64,000 bases of DNA. It comes from Hymenobacter sp. YIM 151500-1 (GTDB taxonomy: Bacteria > Bacteroidota > Bacteroidia > Cytophagales > Hymenobacteraceae). Below the pieces are notes generated by a model, which searched no databases, was not told the origin of the DNA, and saw only the letters and a program-made list of their open reading frames with translations. Below, in pieces: positions 46,449 through 54,430 of the stretch (positions within the stretch are counted from its first letter, which is position 1; each line of letters starts with the position of its first letter). The stretch lies in contig NZ_CP110139.1 in the NCBI RefSeq assembly GCF_025979885.1, positions 1,488,001 through 1,552,000 of the forward strand, in the 5' to 3' direction. The position numbers and the translations under genes were made by a program.

Positions 46449-47141
46449 ATGCGCATTCTGGAAGTTGACTTGCTTACGCCCGACTTAGCAGCCACGGCCC
46501 GGTTCTACAGTGAGGTGCTGGCCCTGCCAGTAGCGGCAAATGAGGGGTCGGTAGCGGTGATGGTGGGCTACTCCCGGCTGCGGTTTCGAGCGGCGGCTCC
46601 GGGAGCGGCTCCTTTCTACCACGTGGCTTTTGCGTTGGATTTCAACCACCTGCTGGCGGCGCACGAGTGGCTGGCGGCCCGGGTGCCGCTGCTGCCGGGG
46701 CCGGCGGGCGGTACGCTGGTTGATTTTCCGAACTGGAATGCCCAATCCTTCTACTTCCACGATGCCACCGGCAACATTCTGGAGTGCATTGCCCGCCGCG
46801 GCAGCTTGCCTTCTTCGGCCGGCTCTGGCTTGGCTGGTATGCTGCGGGGTGTGAGCGAGGTGGGCGCGGCCGTGCCCGACGTGCCGGCGGCGGCCGAGCT
46901 GCTGCACCGCACCGGCGGCGTGCCCTACTACCCGCCCGGTCCGCGCCTGCCCCACTTCACCCCGCTCGGCGACGACCACGGACTGTTCATTTTGTCGGCG
47001 GTAGGGCGGGGCTGGATGCCCACCGGGCGGCCCGCTGAACAACACGTCCTGCGCGCGGTAGTAGAGCAAAGCGGGCAGCAGTTGGCGGTGCAATTTTCGG
47101 GGCAGGGTAGCCTGCCTACGGTAACGGCCCTCCCTGCCTAA
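46449..47141 (+). CDS. VOC-family protein (glyoxalase/dioxygenase fold)
   Basis: The protein has 230 aa from ATG at 46449; an earlier start would add 11 residues. The N-terminal half is a clear VOC module: MRILEVDLLTPDLAATARFY, LRFRAAAPGAAPFYHVAF and FYFHDATGNILECIARR. The second half (VSEVGAAVPDVPAAAELLHR, LGDDHGLFILSAVGRGWMP) is another, more divergent module, so the protein resembles a two-module bleomycin-resistance or dioxygenase fold. Substrate and metal use are unknown. It lies 49 bp before the thiolase gene. Confidence 0.8.
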   Translation: MRILEVDLLTPDLAATARFYSEVLALPVAANEGSVAVMVGYSRLRFRAAAPGAAPFYHVAFALDFNHLLAAHEWLAARVPLLPGPAGGTLVDFPNWNAQSFYFHDATGNILECIARRGSLPSSAGSGLAGMLRGVSEVGAAVPDVPAAAELLHRTGGVPYYPPGPRLPHFTPLGDDHGLFILSAVGRGWMPTGRPAEQHVLRAVVEQSGQQLAVQFSGQGSLPTVTALPA

Positions 47142-47146
47142 TTTCT

Positions 47147-47154
47147 TACCTTTA
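47147..47154 (+). promoter_or_regulatory. -7-like element of the thiolase gene
   Basis: TACCTTTA, seven of eight to TAnnTTTG, lies 36 bp before the ATG at 47191 and begins directly after the VOC stop. Confidence 0.45.
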
Positions 47155-47190
47155 CTTCGCAAATCTCACTCAACCCACCCACTTGTTTTT

Positions 47191-48372
47191 ATGCAAATCA
47201 AAGAAGTTGTCATTGTAGCGGCGGTGCGCACGCCCATCGGTTCGTTTGGCGGGGCGCTGGCGTCGTTGTCGGCTACGGAGCTGGGCGCCATTGCGCTAAA
47301 GGGTGCCCTGGATAAAGCCGGCGTGGCGGGCGAGGAAGTGGATCAGGTGATTATGGGCAACGTTATTTCGGCCAACCTGGGCCAGGCCCCGGCCCGCCAG
47401 GCCGCCAAGAAAGCCGGCCTGCCCGATACCGTGGAGTGCACCACCGTCAATAAAGTGTGTGCTTCGGGCACCAAGGCCATCATGTTCGGCGCCCAGGCCA
47501 TCATGCTGGGGCAGTCGGAAGTGGTGCTGGCCGGGGGCATGGAGAGCATGAGCAACGTGCCCTACTACCTCGACAAAGCCCGCTTCGGCGCCAAATACGG
47601 CCACGGCCAGATGATAGATGGCCTGATGAAGGACGGCCTCTGGGACCCTTACCACGACTTCGCCATGGGCGTAGCCGCCGACCGCACCGCCACGCACTAC
47701 GGCATCACCCGCGAGGAGCAGGACGCCTTTGCCCAGCAGAGCTACGAGCGGAGCGCCGCCGCCGCCAAAGCCGGCAAAAAGAAAGACGAAATCGTACCCG
47801 TAACCATTTCGGTGCGCGGCAAGGAAGTGGTAGTGGAGGACGATGAGGAGTACACCAAGGCCGACTTCGCCAAGTTTGCCAGCCTGAAGCCGGCCTTCAG
47901 CAAGGATGGGACCGTGACGGCTGCCAACGCCTCTACCCTCAACGACGGCGCCGCGGCCGTGCTGCTCATGAGCCGCGAGAAAGCCGAGGAGCTGGGCGTG
48001 CAGCCCCTGGCCCGCATCCGCGGCTTCGCTGATGCCGAGCAGGCGCCGGAGTGGTTTACCACCTCCCCCGCCCTGGCCATTCCGAAGGCCCTGAAGCACG
48101 CCGGCGTGCACGAGTCGGAAGTGGATTTCTACGAAATCAACGAAGCATTTTCGGTGGTGTCGTTGGCCAACAACAAGCTGCTGAACCTGGAAGGCACCAA
48201 GGTAAACCCCTACGGCGGGGCCGTGAGCCTGGGCCACCCGCTGGGCGCTTCTGGGGCGCGCATCATTACCACGCTGGTGAATGTGCTGCACAATGAAGGC
48301 GGCAAAATCGGGGTGGCTGGCATCTGCAACGGCGGGGGCGGCGCCAGCTCCATCGTGGTGGAGAAGCTGTAG
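47191..48372 (+). CDS. Acetyl-CoA C-acetyltransferase (thiolase)
   Basis: The protein has 393 aa, the usual thiolase length. The nucleophilic cysteine is in TTVNKVCASGTKA, followed by GGMESMSNVPYYL. The C-terminal active-site residues are in EINEAFSVVSLANN, NPYGGAVSLGHPLGASGAR and GICNGGGGASS (second catalytic Cys). It condenses or cleaves acetoacetyl-CoA in lipid, ketone-body or polyhydroxyalkanoate metabolism. No hydratase, dehydrogenase or PHA synthase gene lies beside it, so the pathway cannot be chosen from context. A perfect hairpin follows. Confidence 0.95.
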   Translation: MQIKEVVIVAAVRTPIGSFGGALASLSATELGAIALKGALDKAGVAGEEVDQVIMGNVISANLGQAPARQAAKKAGLPDTVECTTVNKVCASGTKAIMFGAQAIMLGQSEVVLAGGMESMSNVPYYLDKARFGAKYGHGQMIDGLMKDGLWDPYHDFAMGVAADRTATHYGITREEQDAFAQQSYERSAAAAKAGKKKDEIVPVTISVRGKEVVVEDDEEYTKADFAKFASLKPAFSKDGTVTAANASTLNDGAAAVLLMSREKAEELGVQPLARIRGFADAEQAPEWFTTSPALAIPKALKHAGVHESEVDFYEINEAFSVVSLANNKLLNLEGTKVNPYGGAVSLGHPLGASGARIITTLVNVLHNEGGKIGVAGICNGGGGASSIVVEKL

Positions 48373-48400
48373 GCCGCTGCTTGGCCTGAGCTGCCGCTAC

Positions 48401-48459
48401 GTGAGCCGTAGGTTGTAGAACGTTCTGCTTTATTCAACGTTCTACAACCTACGGCTCAC
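48401..48459 (+). terminator. Perfect 24-bp stem-loop after the thiolase gene
   Basis: Arms 48401-48424 and 48436-48459 are exact inverse copies (GTGAGCCGTAGGTTGTAGAA, then CGTT) with an 11-nt loop. A short TTTCGTTT follows. It probably ends the thiolase transcript. Confidence 0.75.
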
Positions 48460-48522
48460 TTTCGTTTAGGGAGAAGCTGCTCGTACGCTGGTTGGTTTTG
48501 TGCTGTCTTATACGTGCTGCTC

Positions 48523-50916
48523 ATGTCTACTCCGGTTTCAACTCCCCTGCCGCTGCGTTGCACGGCTATTTTGGTAACCCTGCTGAGCGGCAGCCTCCTG
48601 GCCCAGGCCCAAACCGCCACCGTCCCCCAACTGGGCAAAGCCAGCATCAAGGAGGTGCTGGCGGCCCTCACGCCCGAAGAGAAAGTGAAGCTGGTGGTGG
48701 GCATGGGCTTCTATCCTTCGGGCTTCCCGGCCGGTATGCTGCCCCCAGGTGACCCCGGCGACGATAAAGTGCCCGAAAAAGTACCGGGCGCGGCCGGGCG
48801 CACCCACGCCATTCCGCGGCTGGGCATTCCTTCCCTAACCCTAGCCGATGGCCCGGCCGGTGTGCGCATCGACCCCATTCGCAACGGCGACAGCACCAAA
48901 ACCTACTATGCCACGGCTTTTCCGGTGGCCACGCTGCTGGCCTCCAGCTGGGATACGGCGCTGGTGCGCACCGTGGGGCAAGCGTTTGGCCGGGAGGTGC
49001 GCGCCTACGGCATTGACGTGCTGCTGGCTCCCGGCATGAACATTCACCGCAACCCGCTGGGGGGCCGCAACTTCGAGTATTACTCCGAAGACCCCGTAGT
49101 GACGGGCAACCTGGTGGCAGCCTTCGTCAACGGCGTCGAATCGAACGGCGTGGGGACTTCTATCAAGCACTTTGCGGTTAATAATCAGGAGTTTAACCGT
49201 ATGAAGCTAAACTCGCAGGTAAGTGAGCGGGCCCTGCGGGAAATCTACCTGAAAGGCTTCGAGCTGGCCGTGAAGAAGGCCCAGCCCTGGACGGTGATGT
49301 CGTCCTATAACAAAGTCAACGGCACGTACACCTCCGAAAGCCCCGACTTGCTCACAACCCTGCTGCGGCAGGAATGGGGATTTGCGGGACTAGTGATGAC
49401 CGATTGGTACGGCGGCCTGAACGCCGCTGCTCAACTGAAAGCCGGCAACGACCTGCTGATGCCGGGCACTGCCGCCCAAACCCAAGCCTTGCTGGCCGCC
49501 CTGCGCAACGGCCAGCTCACCACGGCTCAGCTCGACGCCAACGTGACGCGCGTGCTGGAGCTGGTGTTGAAGTCGCCGACCTTCAGAAACCTAACGGCCT
49601 CCAGCTCACCCCCGCTGCAAGCCAATGCAGCAGTGGCGCGGCGCGGCGCCGCGGAAAGCATGGTGCTGCTGCGCAACCAAGCCCAAACGCTGCCTCTGAA
49701 AGCGGGTCGTACGGTGGCCTTGTTCGGCAATACCTCTTATAATCTCATTGCCGGCGGCACGGGCAGCGGCGACGTAAACCGGGCCTACACCGTCTCGCCG
49801 GCCCAGGGCTTGGCGGCGGCTGGGTTCACGGTACACGCGCCGCTAAGCCAGGCGTACAGCCAGTATCTACGGGCCGAAAAAGCCAAGCTGCCCAAAACGA
49901 AAGGTCTGCTAGACCCGGCCCCGGTTATTGCTGAAATGCCCCTGGAAGCGGCCCAAGTGCCGCTCTACGCCCAGGCGGCCGATGTGGCCGTGGTGACGCT
50001 GGGCCGGAGCGCGGGTGAGGGCGGCGACCGGCAAGTGGCCAACGACTTCACACTCACGGCCGCCGAGCAGACTTTGCTGAAGCAGGTAGCCACGGCTTTT
50101 CACGCCCAGGGCAAGAAGGTGGTCGTGGTGCTCAACGTGGGCGGCGTGATGGAAGTGGCTAGCTGGCGCGACCAAGCCGATGCTATTCTGCTGGCCTGGC
50201 AGCCCGGCCAGGAGGGCGGCCATGCGTTGGCCGATGTGCTCAGCGGCCAGGTAAACCCCTCGGGCAAGCTGGCTACCACCTTTCCCGTAGCCTATACCGA
50301 TGTGCCCTACAGCGCCGATTTTCCGGGGCGGGTAAAGTCAGGAGCGGCTCCACCGGCCAGCTCTTTCCAGGGCCAAGATGCCGAAAACACGTATCAGGAG
50401 GGGGTATACGTCGGCTACCGATATTTCACCACTTTTCAGGTGCGGCCCGCCTACGAGTTTGGACACGGCCTGAGCTACACTTCCTTTACCTATAGCCCTT
50501 TACAACTCAGCAAGCCTACTGCCAGTGGCCAGCTTACCGCCACGCTCACCGTAACCAACACGGGCCGGGTAGCAGGTCGGGAGGTAGTGCAGTTGTACGT
50601 CGGTGCACCAGCCGAGCGGCTGACCAAGCCCGTGCGTGAGTTGAAAGCATTTGCCAAAACGGGCGTGCTGGCTCCCGGCAAGTCCCAAACGCTGACGTTC
50701 CGGCTCACGGCCGCCGACTTGGCTTCGTATCATACGGGCCCGGCGGCTTGGGTAGCGGAGGCCGGCACCTATACGGTGCAGGCCGGGGCTTCTTCGCTCG
50801 ACATCAAACAGCGGGCTTCCTTTCAGCTTCCTAAGGAAATAGTTAGCGAAAAAAGCCGGCCGCTTTTGGTGCCACAAAGTGCCATTGCTGAGCTGCCAGC
50901 GCCCCGCGCTAAGTAA
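48523..50916 (+). CDS. GH3-family beta-glucosidase, exported
   Basis: The protein has 797 aa from ATG at 48523; a GTG 9 bp upstream is possible. A signal peptide spans about 1-30 (cut near AQAQT). The GH3 N-terminal barrel begins VLAALTPEEKVKLVVGMGF, with GIPSLTLADGPAGVR, NIHRNPLGGRNFEYYSEDP, and KHFAVNNQE. The nucleophile is the aspartate in GLVMTDWYGG. The second alpha/beta domain (AVARRGAAESMVLLRN, GRSAGEGGDR) supplies the acid/base glutamate. A fibronectin-III-like domain closes the protein (VTNTGRVAGREVVQLYVGAP). It releases glucose from beta-linked oligosaccharides in the periplasm. The gene is flanked by inverted repeats. Confidence 0.94.
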   Translation: MSTPVSTPLPLRCTAILVTLLSGSLLAQAQTATVPQLGKASIKEVLAALTPEEKVKLVVGMGFYPSGFPAGMLPPGDPGDDKVPEKVPGAAGRTHAIPRLGIPSLTLADGPAGVRIDPIRNGDSTKTYYATAFPVATLLASSWDTALVRTVGQAFGREVRAYGIDVLLAPGMNIHRNPLGGRNFEYYSEDPVVTGNLVAAFVNGVESNGVGTSIKHFAVNNQEFNRMKLNSQVSERALREIYLKGFELAVKKAQPWTVMSSYNKVNGTYTSESPDLLTTLLRQEWGFAGLVMTDWYGGLNAAAQLKAGNDLLMPGTAAQTQALLAALRNGQLTTAQLDANVTRVLELVLKSPTFRNLTASSSPPLQANAAVARRGAAESMVLLRNQAQTLPLKAGRTVALFGNTSYNLIAGGTGSGDVNRAYTVSPAQGLAAAGFTVHAPLSQAYSQYLRAEKAKLPKTKGLLDPAPVIAEMPLEAAQVPLYAQAADVAVVTLGRSAGEGGDRQVANDFTLTAAEQTLLKQVATAFHAQGKKVVVVLNVGGVMEVASWRDQADAILLAWQPGQEGGHALADVLSGQVNPSGKLATTFPVAYTDVPYSADFPGRVKSGAAPPASSFQGQDAENTYQEGVYVGYRYFTTFQVRPAYEFGHGLSYTSFTYSPLQLSKPTASGQLTATLTVTNTGRVAGREVVQLYVGAPAERLTKPVRELKAFAKTGVLAPGKSQTLTFRLTAADLASYHTGPAAWVAEAGTYTVQAGASSLDIKQRASFQLPKEIVSEKSRPLLVPQSAIAELPAPRAK

Positions 50917-50918
50917 TA

Positions 50919-51020
50919 TTTCTCGCCGTGTTTCGCAGAGGATACCGCAGAGGTTCGCAGTGTTCAATCGTCAGCACACTGCGAACCTCTGCGGTATCCT
51001 CTGCGAAACACGGCGAGAAA
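50919..51020. repeat. Perfect 45-bp inverted repeat between the GH3 and MORN genes
   Basis: Arms 50919-50963 and 50976-51020 are exact inverse copies with a 12-nt loop. The arms contain TTTCGCAGAGGATACCGCAG and AGGTTCGCAGTGT, a themed sequence (CTCTGCG-type) that I remember as recurring in many bacterial intergenic regions. The left arm starts 3 nt after the GH3 stop; the right arm ends 41 nt before the next ATG. Confidence 0.9.
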
Positions 51021-51061
51021 CTACCTCTGCACTATCACGCCAGAAGTTGCGTTCTTGCGGC

Positions 51062-52504
51062 ATGAAACGAGTGCTTTTTGTCCTATTTCTTTTGGCGTCG
51101 ATGGCGGCTCAGGGCCAGCAGGTGCGGCGCTTCACCACCTATTACGATTCCACAAACACCCAGAAGCGGGAAATCTACTCGGCCGTAGTAGGAGCCGATA
51201 CCGTGATGGAAGGCCCGTACAAGCGGTTTTACCGCTCGGGCAAGCTGGAAGCCCAGACCCGCTACGCCGCCGGCCAGCGCGACTCCAGCTACGTGGAGTT
51301 TCACCCCAGCGGACAGCGGCGGCTGGAAGTCACCTACCAGCAGGGCGAGCGGCAGGGACCGTTCAAGACCTACTACGAAACCGGCAAAGTAGCCCAGGAA
51401 GGCACCTTTGAAAACGACCAGCCCACGGGCCTGCTGCGCTACTACCACCCCAGCGGGGAAATTAAGCTCGAAACGACCCTGAACAATGGGCAGCCCGCCG
51501 GTGCCATCCGGGAGCTGTATCCGTCGGGCAAGACCAAGGCCGAAGTCACCTACCAGAACGGCCAGCCCAACGGCCCGGCCAAAACCTACTTCGAGAACGG
51601 CAAGCTCCAGAGCGAAGCCACCTACAGCCGCGGCCTGCTGGCCGGTCCCTACAAAACCTACTACGACAACGGCCAGGTGGAAACCGACGTGCAGGCCGAC
51701 CGCACCGGCCGGGGCTCCTACCGCAGCTACTACCGCTCAGGCAAGCTGCGCACCGAAGGCACTTATGCGCCGGCCACGCTGGTGGGCCGGGCCATCAAGA
51801 ACCCCCTGGCCGACGACCTGACCGCCCAGGCCAAAAACCTGGCCGGCGGCACTACCAGCCTCGACGGACCGGCCAAATCGTACTACGAAAGCGGAGCCGT
51901 GAAAACCTTGCAAACCTACCGCCAGGGCGTGCTGGTGGGCACGCAGCAGGATTTCTACGAGTCGGGCAAGGTGCAGCAGAAGATTGATTACAGCAACCAG
52001 GGCCGCGACCGGCGCATCACCACCTTCTTCGAGGACGGCTTTCCGCACCAGGAGCAGCAATACAAAAACAACCTGCCGGCCGGCACCTGGCGCACCTTCC
52101 ATCCCGGCGGCAAGCAGGTGCAGCAGCAGGAAACCTACGTGAACGGCAAGCTGGCCGGCGAGCAAGTCAGCTACTACCCCACCGGCACCGTGCAAAGCAA
52201 GCTGCCCTACGAAAACGGCAAGCCCAACGGCCTGGGCCAGGAATTCTACGCCTCGGGCAAGCTGAAAGCCGAAACCACCTACGTGAAAGGCCTGAAGCTG
52301 GGCCCCTACCGCCAGCTGCGCGAAGACGGCACCGCGGAAGTAACTGGTGCCTTCCGCAACGGCAAGGAAACCGGCGTCTGGACCTATTTCGGCCCCGATG
52401 GCACCACAGTGCAGGAAAAAAAGACCTTCCGCAACGGGCAGGTGGTAACCGGCCCCGCCCCCACCGGCAAGCCGGCCCCAAAGGCCCCCGTGAAGCGCAA
52501 GTAG
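51062..52504 (+). CDS. Secreted MORN-variant (YwqK-like) repeat protein
   Basis: The protein has 480 aa from ATG at 51062; the frame extends upstream through the inverted repeat but the signal peptide (MKRVLFVLFLLASMAAQGQQ) begins here. The rest is made of about 16 repeats of 23-24 residues with the pattern G-P-x-x-x-Y/F-x-x-x-G-K-x-x-x-E-x-x-Y-x-x-G, for instance GPFKTYYETGKVAQEGTF. One copy carries an insertion of about 27 residues. This is the MORN_2 or YwqK-like fold, a long beta solenoid. Databases often call it an antitoxin, but no toxin gene is next to it and it is exported. Its role may be surface binding. Confidence 0.85.
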   Translation: MKRVLFVLFLLASMAAQGQQVRRFTTYYDSTNTQKREIYSAVVGADTVMEGPYKRFYRSGKLEAQTRYAAGQRDSSYVEFHPSGQRRLEVTYQQGERQGPFKTYYETGKVAQEGTFENDQPTGLLRYYHPSGEIKLETTLNNGQPAGAIRELYPSGKTKAEVTYQNGQPNGPAKTYFENGKLQSEATYSRGLLAGPYKTYYDNGQVETDVQADRTGRGSYRSYYRSGKLRTEGTYAPATLVGRAIKNPLADDLTAQAKNLAGGTTSLDGPAKSYYESGAVKTLQTYRQGVLVGTQQDFYESGKVQQKIDYSNQGRDRRITTFFEDGFPHQEQQYKNNLPAGTWRTFHPGGKQVQQQETYVNGKLAGEQVSYYPTGTVQSKLPYENGKPNGLGQEFYASGKLKAETTYVKGLKLGPYRQLREDGTAEVTGAFRNGKETGVWTYFGPDGTTVQEKKTFRNGQVVTGPAPTGKPAPKAPVKRK

Positions 52505-52523
52505 CGCGAATTCTAGCTACTGG

Positions 52524-52739
52524 AAGTTGCGCATTAGAGCTAGGAGCTAGTTCCCCTCCTTGGAAAGGCTAGGGGTGGTTAATCCGCTTGGACGGTTTCT
52601 AGAACTAGTTTGCCTCACCCCCACCCCTCTCCGGGGGAGAGGGGCTCTAGCTCTACTTTTTAGCTAACGTTCATGCCAAATCAACCACCCCTAGCCTTTC
52701 CAAGGAGGGGAACTAGCTCCTAGCTCTAGTGCGCAACTT
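52524..52739. repeat. 60-bp inverted repeat with inner CCCCTCTCC palindrome
   Basis: Arms 52524-52583 and 52680-52739 are inverse copies with two mismatches in 60; they contain GAGCTAGGAGCTAGTTCCCC, TCCTTGGAAAGGCTAGGGG. In the middle CCCCTCTCCGGGGGAGAGGGG forms another hairpin. It fills the gap between the convergent MORN gene and the kinase gene and may terminate both. Confidence 0.88.
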
Positions 52740-52746
52740 GCGTTAA

Positions 52747-54048
52747 CTACTGGAAGTGGATTGTAAACGCCGTGCGGCCAGTATCCTGCGTTTGCAGGCT
52801 GAAGGAAAAGCCGTGCTGGAGCAGGATGTCGCGGGTGAGGGTGAGGCCGATGCCTTGGCCGTCGCGCTTGGTGCTGAAGAAGGGTGTGAACAGCCGGCGC
52901 TGCACTTCGGGCGGAATACCGGGGCCATCGTTTTCGATGACGATGTGGGGCGGCTGCTGACGGCTGCTTATCCAGATGTTGCCGCCTTCGCCGATGGCTT
53001 CGAGGGCGTTTTTGCAGATGTTGAGCAGGGCCTGCTCCAGCTGCTGAGCATCAAGGTAAACCAGCAATGGACCGGAGGCTAGCTGCCAGTGCCACTGCAC
53101 GCGCCGCCGCTCGGCCTGCACGTGCAAGAGGCGCTCCATGGTTCGCAGCAGCTCGTGCACGTCGGTGAGGGCAGGCTGTGGGGGCGGCAGGCGCACGAGG
53201 TTGGCAAAGCCGGCCGTGAAGTTGGCCAGGTGGGTATTGCGGTTGATGGCTATATCCAGGGCCTCGCGGAAGTCGGGCTGGTCGGTGGGCTGGAGTTGGG
53301 GCGCGTAGTAATGGAAGCTGTGCAGCAAGGAGTTAATGGCCCCAATGGAGTTGTTGATTTCGTGGGCCATCATCCGAATCAGCTTCTCGTAGGCTTGCTT
53401 TTCCTGCCGAATCAGGTCCTGGGTCAGCTCCTCCACCAAGATAAAGTACCGAGTGAAGCCCCGGTCCACGAAGTGCGAGCAGTGGGTGCGGTAGGTCTGC
53501 ATACCCGATAGCTGCACCACCTGCGGCTGCCGCTCCGTTAGCTGGGCCAGCGCCGGGCCCCAGTCGCCGGGCAGGTGGGCGGGCGTCTGCCCCAGCAAGG
53601 CCGCCGAAGGCAAATTCAGCATTCGCTCCGCAGCGGGGTTTACGCCTTCGATGCGGCCATCGAACCCCAGTAGCAGCACCCCGGCCGGCGAGGCCTGAAT
53701 CAGGCTTTCCAGCAAATAGCTTTTTTCGTGCTGGGTCACGCGCTCCTTGCGCAGCTCGTCAATCATGTGATTGTAGACCTCGATGAGCTGGTCCATTTCG
53801 CGCTGGCCCACCGGCACAAATTTCATGGAGAAGTCGCGGGCCCGGATGGCTTCCGTGCCGGCCGCAATCAGGTGAAACGGCCGCACAAAGCCCCGGTACA
53901 GCTGCACGGTGAGGAAGATGCTGAGCAGCAGCAGTAGCTCCAGCCCCACAAACAGCGGCGCATTCGTGCGCATCACCTGCCCAGCCAGCACGATAAGCAC
54001 GGCGTGAATGAGACTGACGAACAGGATAAATTTGACGCGCAAGGACAT
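52747..54048 (-). CDS. NtrB-like sensor histidine kinase
   Basis: The protein has 433 aa. Two transmembrane helices at about 7-25 and 30-50 leave almost no periplasmic loop. A HAMP domain (PFHLIAAGTEAIRARDFSMK), a PAS domain (PAGVLLLGFDGRIEGVNPAA) and a HisKA domain with phospho-acceptor histidine in MMAHEINNSIGAINSLL follow, then an ATPase (LLNICKNALEAIGEGG, IENDGPGIP, GQGIGLTLTRDIL). The HEINNS motif is typical of kinases paired with NtrC-type regulators, and the regulator gene is just upstream in the same direction, separated only by the large inverted repeat. Together they probably control the export genes that follow. Confidence 0.92.
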   Translation of the reverse strand: MSLRVKFILFVSLIHAVLIVLAGQVMRTNAPLFVGLELLLLLSIFLTVQLYRGFVRPFHLIAAGTEAIRARDFSMKFVPVGQREMDQLIEVYNHMIDELRKERVTQHEKSYLLESLIQASPAGVLLLGFDGRIEGVNPAAERMLNLPSAALLGQTPAHLPGDWGPALAQLTERQPQVVQLSGMQTYRTHCSHFVDRGFTRYFILVEELTQDLIRQEKQAYEKLIRMMAHEINNSIGAINSLLHSFHYYAPQLQPTDQPDFREALDIAINRNTHLANFTAGFANLVRLPPPQPALTDVHELLRTMERLLHVQAERRRVQWHWQLASGPLLVYLDAQQLEQALLNICKNALEAIGEGGNIWISSRQQPPHIVIENDGPGIPPEVQRRLFTPFFSTKRDGQGIGLTLTRDILLQHGFSFSLQTQDTGRTAFTIHFQ

Positions 54049-54071
54049 ATAGGACAGGCGTAAGCTAGCCG

Positions 54072-54422
54072 ACTGGCGGCAGACTTAGGCGGCTTCGCCG
54101 CCGCGTCTGCCCGCCGGCAAATGGGGCAAGTCTCCCGACTTGCGGCCGCCGAAGGCGGCCATCCGGCACCGCGCCGTACGAATGTAGCGTGAAGCTTACG
54201 CTTCGCGCATCGTTCGCGCCGCTTGCATGGTGCTGGAGTTTTCCGCAGCTGAAGCCTCAGGAAGCCGGACGAAAGTGGTTTGGCGGTGCGCGAAGCGGAA
54301 GCTACACGCTGCATTCAGACGGCCCTGACGCGAGTTGGCCGCTGCGCGGCCGTCAGTCGGGAGACTGACCCCATTTGCCGGCGGGCAGACGCGCCAGCTT
54401 TGCTGGCAAGTCTGCCGCCAGT
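54072..54422. repeat. Composite inverted repeat with covarying internal hairpins
   Basis: Two inverse copies of about 140 bp, 54072-54212 and 54284-54422, lie between the regulator and kinase genes. Conserved blocks include ACTGGCGGCAGACTT and GCGTCTGCCCGCCGGCAAAT. Each copy contains hairpins at equivalent places with different but still paired sequences: GGCGGC/GCCGCC (54088-54102) against GCCAGC/GCTGGC (54393-54407); CAAGTC/GACTTG (54127-54142) against TCAGTC/GACTGA (54353-54368); GGCCGCC/GGCGGCC (54144-54160) against GGCCGC/GCGGCC (54337-54351). No open frame is credible here. I do not recognise the element. Confidence 0.88.
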
Positions 54423-54430
54423 TTGCCTCC

